Assembly: GCA_947177495.1 (NCBI GenBank)
Contig: CAMWUS010000118.1
Span: forward strand, 1 to 5,205
Source of the DNA: an uncultured Clostridia bacterium
GTDB lineage: Bacteria; Bacillota; Clostridia; Christensenellales; Borkfalkiaceae
Reading direction: 5' to 3'
Length of the DNA: 5,205 nucleotides
The translations under genes and the position numbers were made by a program. The notes beneath the pieces are model-generated. The model was not told where the DNA came from. It worked only from the letters and a program-made list of their open reading frames with translations, and searched no databases. This document shows, piece after piece, positions 1 through 3,364 of this stretch. The first letter of the stretch is position 1, and each line of letters opens with the position of its first letter.

Positions 1-101
1 GTATAGAACAGGATACGCTCGGTCGTCGTCGTCTTTCCGGCGTCGATGTGCGCCATGATTCCGAAGTTTCTCGTATGTGCTAAATCGTATTCTCTTGCCA
101 T
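1..101 (-). CDS. fusA: Elongation factor G, N-terminal fragment (cut by window edge)
   Basis: EF-G is the GTPase that drives translocation of tRNA and mRNA after peptide transfer, and it helps recycle ribosomes. Only the first 33 codons are inside the window. They read MAREYDLAHTRNFG followed by the G1 phosphate-binding loop AHIDAGKTT (residues 17-25), with the invariant Lys23 and Thr24, and then TTERILFY. This start is almost diagnostic for bacterial EF-G. The ATG at 101 lies 12 nt after the rpsG stop. The upstream sequence has only a weak Shine-Dalgarno (GAG, overlapping the rpsG TGA), so translation is probably coupled to rpsG. Gene order rpsL-rpsG-fusA is the classical str operon, and tuf often follows, but that lies outside. 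The gene's C-terminal part cannot be judged here. Confidence 0.96.
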   Translation of the reverse strand, partial: MAREYDLAHTRNFGIMAHIDAGKTTTTERILFY

Positions 102-113
102 AAGTTATACAGC

Positions 114-584
114 TCAGAAACGGAAGTGCGCGAACGCCTTGTTCGCTTCCGCCATTCTGTGCGTGTCCTCCTTTTTCTTAACAGAGCCGCCCGTGTTGTT
201 GTAAGCGTCCATGAGCTCGGCTGCAAGCTTGTTGCTCATTTCGCGCTCACTGCGCTTTCTCGTGTTGATAACGAGCCAACGAATCGCAAGCGTCTGACGG
301 CGCTCGGGACGGATTTCGACGGGAACCTGATAGTTCGCACCGCCGACACGTCTTGCCTTGACCTCTACCATGGGGGTGATATTTGCAAGCGCCTGCTTGA
401 AAATTTCCATGGGGTCCATGTTCATTTTTTCTCCCATTTTCGCAAAAGCGTCGTAAACGATCTTCTGCGCAACGCTCTTCTCGCCGTCAAGCATGATTTG
501 GTTGATCAGCTTGGTGACGACCTTGCTCCCGTAGGTGGGATCGGGAAGAACGTCTCTCTTGGGAACTTTCCCTCTTCTGGGCAT
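114..584 (-). CDS. rpsG: 30S ribosomal protein S7
   Basis: S7 (156 aa, the normal length for bacterial S7) nucleates assembly of the 30S head by binding the 3' major domain of 16S rRNA, and it contacts E-site tRNA. The sequence begins MPRRGKVPKRDVLPDPTYGS, with the basic N-terminal arm. It contains the family signature VEVKARRVGGANYQVPVE (residues 73-90), the RPERR segment (92-96), and the C-terminal block KKKEDTHRMAEANKAFAHFRF (from residue 136). Start: ATG at 584, preceded by AAAGGAG (594-600) at 9-nt spacing. fusA follows after 12 nt. What is odd is upstream: the gene is separated from rpsL by 373 nt of strongly structured sequence. In E. coli S7 represses its own operon by binding the rpsL-rpsG intergenic RNA, so autoregulation is a reasonable but unproven thought here. 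Confidence 0.98.
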   Translation of the reverse strand: MPRRGKVPKRDVLPDPTYGSKVVTKLINQIMLDGEKSVAQKIVYDAFAKMGEKMNMDPMEIFKQALANITPMVEVKARRVGGANYQVPVEIRPERRQTLAIRWLVINTRKRSEREMSNKLAAELMDAYNNTGGSVKKKEDTHRMAEANKAFAHFRF

Positions 585-593
585 TTGAGTATT

Positions 594-600
594 CTCCTTT
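594..600 (-). promoter_or_regulatory. Ribosome binding site of rpsG
   Basis: AAAGGAG on the minus strand, 9 nt before the ATG at 584. It lies directly downstream of the structured intergenic RNA. The hairpin at 614-628 ends about 13 nt before it, close enough for RNA folding to affect initiation. Confidence 0.8.
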
Positions 601-613
601 CAAAATTTTTTTT

Positions 614-927
614 GCGGATAACATCCGCGAGGGCTTTTAAGCCGCCCGTAGTACGGCTATCGCCGCGAAAACATTACTAGAATGCTTGTCCGGCGAACCT
701 TCTCCCCTGCCGTTGCAGGGAATACTGCCTACTTTATCGGGGCAATATTCCGAAATAAGTAGGTGGGACTGAATTCACAAATTTTTTCTGCGAAAAAATT
801 TCGTGAGCTACTGACTTTGTTCTTTCAATCTTAGGAATAGGAGCGCTAAACTCTTCTATCTCCCCGCAAGAAGCCGAAAGCGTTCGGCAACTTGTGTCCC
901 GCAGCGGAGGGCAACCCTCCTCGCGGA
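614..927 (-). ncRNA. Candidate structured RNA element between rpsL and rpsG
   Basis: This stretch fills most of the 373-nt gap (585-957) between rpsL and rpsG and has no convincing ORF on either strand. By eye, transcribed right to left, it holds consecutive hairpins: 899-926 (GGAGGG/CCCTCC, loop TTG, plus CCGC/GCGG); 867-894 (GCCGAA/TTCGGC plus CAAG/CTTG across a TT/TT loop); 836-860; 775-806 (9 bp AAATTTTTT/AAAAAATTT, then a bulged G and TCAC/GTGA); 728-763 (CCTACTT/AAGTAGG plus TCGG/CCGA); 705-720 (CCCTGC/GCAGGG, loop AACG); 661-695 (CGCCG/CGGCG plus 7 bp with one G-U); 640-658 (AGCCG/CGGCT); and 614-628 (GCGGAT/ATCCGC). In addition, 919-927 and 624-632 are perfectly complementary over 9 nt and could close a 304-nt domain. 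No hairpin is followed by a U-tract, so this is not a terminator and transcription probably runs through to rpsG. I do not recognise a known RNA family. It could be an S7-responsive leader, a processed small RNA or a degraded element. Confidence 0.5.
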
Positions 928-957
928 AATATTTTTAAAAAGAACTTTTGCGCAAGA

Positions 958-1329
958 TTACTTAGGGCGTTTTGCGCCGTACTTGCTGCGTGCCTGTTTA
1001 CGCTTGGCGACGCCTGCCGTATCGAGCGCACCGCGAACAACGTGGTAACGCACACCGGGCAGATCCTTAACTCTTCCGCCGCGAATGAGTACGGAGCTGT
1101 GCTCTTGCAAGTTATGACCTTCGCCGGGAATGTACACGGTACCTTCCTGCTTATTCGTCAAACGCACTCTTGCGATTTTCCGAAGTGCCGAGTTAGGCTT
1201 CTTCGGGGAAGTCGTCGTCACGGAAAGGCACACGCCGCGCTTCTGCGGGCATCTGTCGAGAATGGGGCTCTTCGATTTGAAAGCCTCGCGCTCTCTGCCT
1301 TTCTTAATGAGCTGGTTGATTGTAGGCAT
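958..1329 (-). CDS. rpsL: 30S ribosomal protein S12
   Basis: S12 (123 aa, full length) sits at the 30S decoding centre and governs fidelity of codon recognition. The whole protein aligns with bacterial S12: MPTINQLIKKGR start, CPQKRGVC (27-34), SPKKPNSALRK (41-51), GEGHNLQEHS (69-78), RGGRVKDLPGVRYH (83-96) and QARSKYGAKRPK at the C-terminus. Lys43 and Lys88, the two positions where streptomycin resistance changes usually occur, are the wild-type residues. Asp89 is the equivalent of the aspartate that is methylthiolated in E. coli. The start is the ATG at 1329 because AAGGAGG (1336-1342) lies 6 nt upstream and the protein aligns from there. The same frame stays open to 1524, but that extension crosses the leader and promoter. 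A small oddity is Ser41 where many S12 proteins have Thr before PKKPNS. Confidence 0.98.
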   Translation of the reverse strand: MPTINQLIKKGREREAFKSKSPILDRCPQKRGVCLSVTTTSPKKPNSALRKIARVRLTNKQEGTVYIPGEGHNLQEHSSVLIRGGRVKDLPGVRYHVVRGALDTAGVAKRKQARSKYGAKRPK

Positions 1330-1508
1330 TCTGTTCCTCCTTGTCTTATTTTCGGAATATTCTCTAAGCCGTAAACGGCTGAAAGAAGCAATGTTATTCC
1401 CACAAAAATACTTCGTCTTTTTGCGGGAGCCCTTTGAGTTTTTATCCCCAAAACTATCGTGTATAAAACATTTTGGGTATAAAAAAGCGTTACCCAAAAT
1501 TTCAGGCA
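1330..1508 (-). promoter_or_regulatory. Structured 5' leader of the str operon (about 175 nt)
   Basis: If transcription starts about 7 nt past the -10 box, the rpsL mRNA carries a leader of about 175 nt. Four inverted repeats are visible in it: 1470-1500 (perfect 10 bp ATTTTGGGTA/TACCCAAAAT with an 11-nt loop), 1438-1454 (GTTTT/AAAAC), 1398-1428 (11 bp TCCCGCAAAAA/TTTTTGTGGGA with one G-U and a 9-nt loop) and 1367-1380 (AGCCGT/ACGGCT). None is followed by a clean U-tract, so they look like mRNA structure and not terminators. I see no short leader peptide with a good ribosome site. The role is unknown; translational feedback by a ribosomal protein is one possibility. Confidence 0.5.
1336..1342 (-). 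promoter_or_regulatory. Ribosome binding site fixing the rpsL start
   Basis: AAGGAGG on the minus strand, 6 nt before the ATG at 1329. It is a near-perfect Shine-Dalgarno, and it decides against the longer in-frame reading that runs up to 1524. Confidence 0.9.
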
Positions 1509-1512
1509 ACGC
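1481..1512 (-). terminator. Intrinsic terminator of the ABC-F gene, overlapping the rpsL promoter
   Basis: On the minus strand GCGTTGCC (1505-1512) pairs with GGTAACGC (1487-1494), 8 bp with one G-U, around a 10-nt loop, and is followed directly by TTTTTT (1481-1486). It lies about 95 nt after the ABC-F stop codon. The 5' arm covers roughly -4 to +4 of the rpsL promoter, so only transcripts arriving from upstream contain the complete stem. The 3' arm shares 1491-1494 with a competing perfect 10-bp hairpin (1470-1500). Confidence 0.75.
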
Positions 1513-1514
1513 TA

Positions 1515-1543
1515 ATTCTACCAAATATTCCCGACTTTGTCAA
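1515..1543 (-). promoter_or_regulatory. Sigma-A-type promoter of the rpsL-rpsG-fusA operon
   Basis: Consensus -35 TTGACA (1538-1543), a 17-nt spacer (1521-1537) and -10 TAGAAT (1515-1520, 5 of 6 matches to TATAAT). The predicted start is near 1507-1508. About 15-40 nt upstream of the -35 box lie two short A-tracts (within 1562-1585) that could help as UP-like sequence. A promoter this close to consensus fits the high output expected of a ribosomal protein operon. Confidence 0.88.
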
Positions 1544-1606
1544 CAAAATGAACGCACAGTCGTAAAATTTTTTGTATTTTTTCTTGTATTTATACGCACT
1601 ACGCGC

Positions 1607-3181
1607 TTATTCTCCCATCTCGGCGTATTCGTCGAAAGTTACCGTCTTATCGAATACCTTCGTGCCGTTGATAACGATGATACGGTTGCAAACGGTGTTC
1701 ATAAGCTCTTGGTCGTGCGAGGTAAGCAACATACAGCCGCGGAACGCCGTAAGCCCGTTGTTGAGCGAGGTAATCGATTCGAGGTCTAAGTGGTTGGTCG
1801 GCTCGTCGAAGATGAGGAAATTCCCCCCCTCTAACATCATTTTGGCAAGCATACAGCGCACGCGCTCGCCGCCCGAAAGCACCTTCGCCTCTTTGAGCGC
1901 CTCTTCGCCCGAGAACAGCATTCTCCCGAGCCATCCGCGCAAATACTCCTCGTAATGGTCTTTGGAATACTGCGAAAGCCATTGCACGAGATTGAGACTG
2001 CATTTTTCGAAATACTCGTTATTGTTCTGCGGGAAGTAGGAATAGGCAATCGTCTTGCCCCACTTGATTGTTCCCGCGTCCGCCTGCGCCTTGCCCGTAA
2101 TGACGTCGTAAAGCATGGTTACGGAAATGGACTTATCCGACAAAATGCCGATTTTCTCCCCTTTCTGTACCGTAAAAGTCACGTTTTCGAAATAGCCTTT
2201 CTTAGTAAGCCCCTCTACGGTGAGAATATCGTTTCCGATTTCCCGTTCGGACTTGAAATCGATAAACGGATATTTGCGGAGAGAAGGTTTGAAATCGGAA
2301 ATGGTCAGCCGTTCGAGTTCCTTTTTGCGCGAAGTAGCCTGCCGCGATTTGGAAGCGTTCGCCGCAAAGCGTGCAATGAAGTCTTTGAGTTCCTGCGCGC
2401 GCTGCTCGGCTTTCTTGTTGGCGTCCTTCTGTTGGCGCGCAAGCAACTGCGAAGTTTGATACCAAAAGTCGTAGTTCCCCAAAAAGAGATTGATTTTTCC
2501 GAAATCTACGTCGCAAATATGCGTGCACACCTTATTGAGGAAGTGGCGGTTATGCGATACGATGATGATCGTGTTTTCAAAATCGAGCAAGTAGTTTTCC
2601 AACCAACGCACCGTCTTTAAGTCTAGGTTGTTGGTAGGCTCGTCCAAAAGGAGTACGTCGGGATTGCCGAAGAGCGCCTGCGCAAGCAATACGCGCACCT
2701 TTTGTTTGGCATCGAGCTCCGACATGAGCTTGTAATGGTTTTCGGTAGGAATATCCAGCTCGTTGAGTAACGTCTGCGCTTCGCTCTCCGCTTCCCAACC
2801 GCCGAGCTCGGCAAATTCACTCTCCAACTCGGAGGCGCGAATACCGTCCTCCTCGGTAAAATCGGCGTGCATATAGAGCGCGTCCTTTTCGTCCATGATC
2901 TCCACAAGGCGTTTGTGCCCGAGCATGACGGTACGGAGCACCGTTTCAAAGTCGTATTTATTTTGGTTTTGCGCCAAAACGGACATACGCTCGTTTTTAT
3001 CTAACGTAACGTCCCCTTTGTTCGGCTCGATTTCGCCCGACAATACCTTTAAAAAGGTGGACTTGCCCGCGCCGTTCGCGCCGATGATCCCGTAGCAATT
3101 TCCCTTGGTAAATTTCAGGTTGACTTCTTCAAACAGCTTCTTACTGCCGTATTGCAGACTTACGTTATTTACTTGAAGCAT
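1607..3181 (-). CDS. ABC-F family ATPase, YkpA/YbiT type
   Basis: A soluble protein of 524 aa with two ABC ATPase domains and no membrane segments. Most characterised ABC-F proteins bind the ribosomal E site. NBD1 has Walker A GANGAGKST (34-42), Walker B LLLDEPTNN (177-185) and switch His210. The linker around residues 240-305 carries NASKSRQATSRKK, typical of the YkpA/YbiT branch. NBD2 has signature LSGGE (435-439), Walker B LIFDEPTNH (456-464) and His489. Two motifs are degenerate: NBD2 has ILSDKSISVTML (346-357) in place of Walker A, and NBD1 has SELDAKQK (154-161) in place of LSGGQ. Only one composite ATP site should therefore be fully active. As recalled, B. subtilis YkpA shows a similar pattern. 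The start at 3181 is set by GGAGG 7 nt upstream. The gene has its own promoter and terminator. The leader is only about 30 nt with no peptide ORF, unlike drug-inducible resistance ABC-Fs, so a housekeeping role is likelier than antibiotic resistance. Confidence 0.93.
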   Translation of the reverse strand: MLQVNNVSLQYGSKKLFEEVNLKFTKGNCYGIIGANGAGKSTFLKVLSGEIEPNKGDVTLDKNERMSVLAQNQNKYDFETVLRTVMLGHKRLVEIMDEKDALYMHADFTEEDGIRASELESEFAELGGWEAESEAQTLLNELDIPTENHYKLMSELDAKQKVRVLLAQALFGNPDVLLLDEPTNNLDLKTVRWLENYLLDFENTIIIVSHNRHFLNKVCTHICDVDFGKINLFLGNYDFWYQTSQLLARQQKDANKKAEQRAQELKDFIARFAANASKSRQATSRKKELERLTISDFKPSLRKYPFIDFKSEREIGNDILTVEGLTKKGYFENVTFTVQKGEKIGILSDKSISVTMLYDVITGKAQADAGTIKWGKTIAYSYFPQNNNEYFEKCSLNLVQWLSQYSKDHYEEYLRGWLGRMLFSGEEALKEAKVLSGGERVRCMLAKMMLEGGNFLIFDEPTNHLDLESITSLNNGLTAFRGCMLLTSHDQELMNTVCNRIIVINGTKVFDKTVTFDEYAEMGE

Positions 3182-3188
3182 TTCCGTT

Positions 3189-3193
3189 CCTCC
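3189..3193 (-). promoter_or_regulatory. Ribosome binding site fixing the ABC-F start
   Basis: GGAGG on the minus strand, 7 nt before the ATG at 3181. The frame stays open to a TTG at 3247, but that extension would cover the promoter, and the protein aligns with its family from MLQVNNVSL. Confidence 0.85.
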
Positions 3194-3218
3194 GTTCTGC
3201 GAGACCGCACACTTCATA

Positions 3219-3247
3219 AGTATACCATATTCGGCGCAGGAACGCAA
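3219..3247 (-). promoter_or_regulatory. Extended -10 promoter of the ABC-F gene
   Basis: The -10 is TATACT (3219-3224) preceded by TGG, giving an extended TGN element. The -35 is a weak TTGCGT (3242-3247) at 17-nt spacing. The predicted start is near 3212, giving a leader of about 30 nt before the ATG. A small hairpin (TGCG/CGCA, 3197-3208) lies in this leader, just ahead of the ribosome binding site. Confidence 0.75.
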
Positions 3248-3290
3248 ATAAATTAAAGCGGGTTTTGAGAACTACTCTTTTGCGGACACT

Positions 3291-3330
3291 AAAAAAAGTC
3301 GGGGCATTGCGAGTAATCGCAATGCCCCGA
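3291..3330 (-). terminator. Strong intrinsic terminator after the surface-protein gene
   Basis: A perfect 14-bp stem (3299-3312 with 3317-3330) and a 4-nt loop, followed on the minus strand by C and then seven T (3291-3297). It lies about 34 nt past the stop codon at 3365. It separates the surface-protein transcript from the ABC-F promoter. Confidence 0.95.
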
Positions 3331-3364
3331 ACGAACTTACTTTTTCCGATTCTTCCCTTCTACC

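Noticed and set aside
614..628. Hairpin before rpsG as a terminator
   Set aside because: On the transcribed strand it is followed by A8 and then TTTT, not by a U-tract.
126..680. Plus-strand ORF opposite rpsG
   Set aside because: It is antisense to a certain ribosomal protein gene and has no recognisable domain.
585..835. A second promoter for rpsG inside the spacer
   Set aside because: TTGTGA-like and TATTTC-like boxes can be found around 750-780, but only at 3 of 6 matches in the -10 box, too weak to claim.
585..957. Spacer as RNase P RNA, tmRNA, 6S RNA or a group I or II intron
   Set aside because: I looked for the conserved core sequences I remember for each and did not see them. This is a by-eye judgement only.
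1330..1524. N-terminal extension of S12 up to 1524
   Set aside because: The frame is open, but the extension crosses the leader, a terminator and the predicted transcription start. S12 homologues begin at MPTINQ, where there is an AAGGAGG site.
3182..3247. N-terminal extension of the ABC-F protein up to the TTG at 3247
   Set aside because: It covers the promoter and the predicted transcript start. The GGAGG site and family alignment favour the ATG at 3181.
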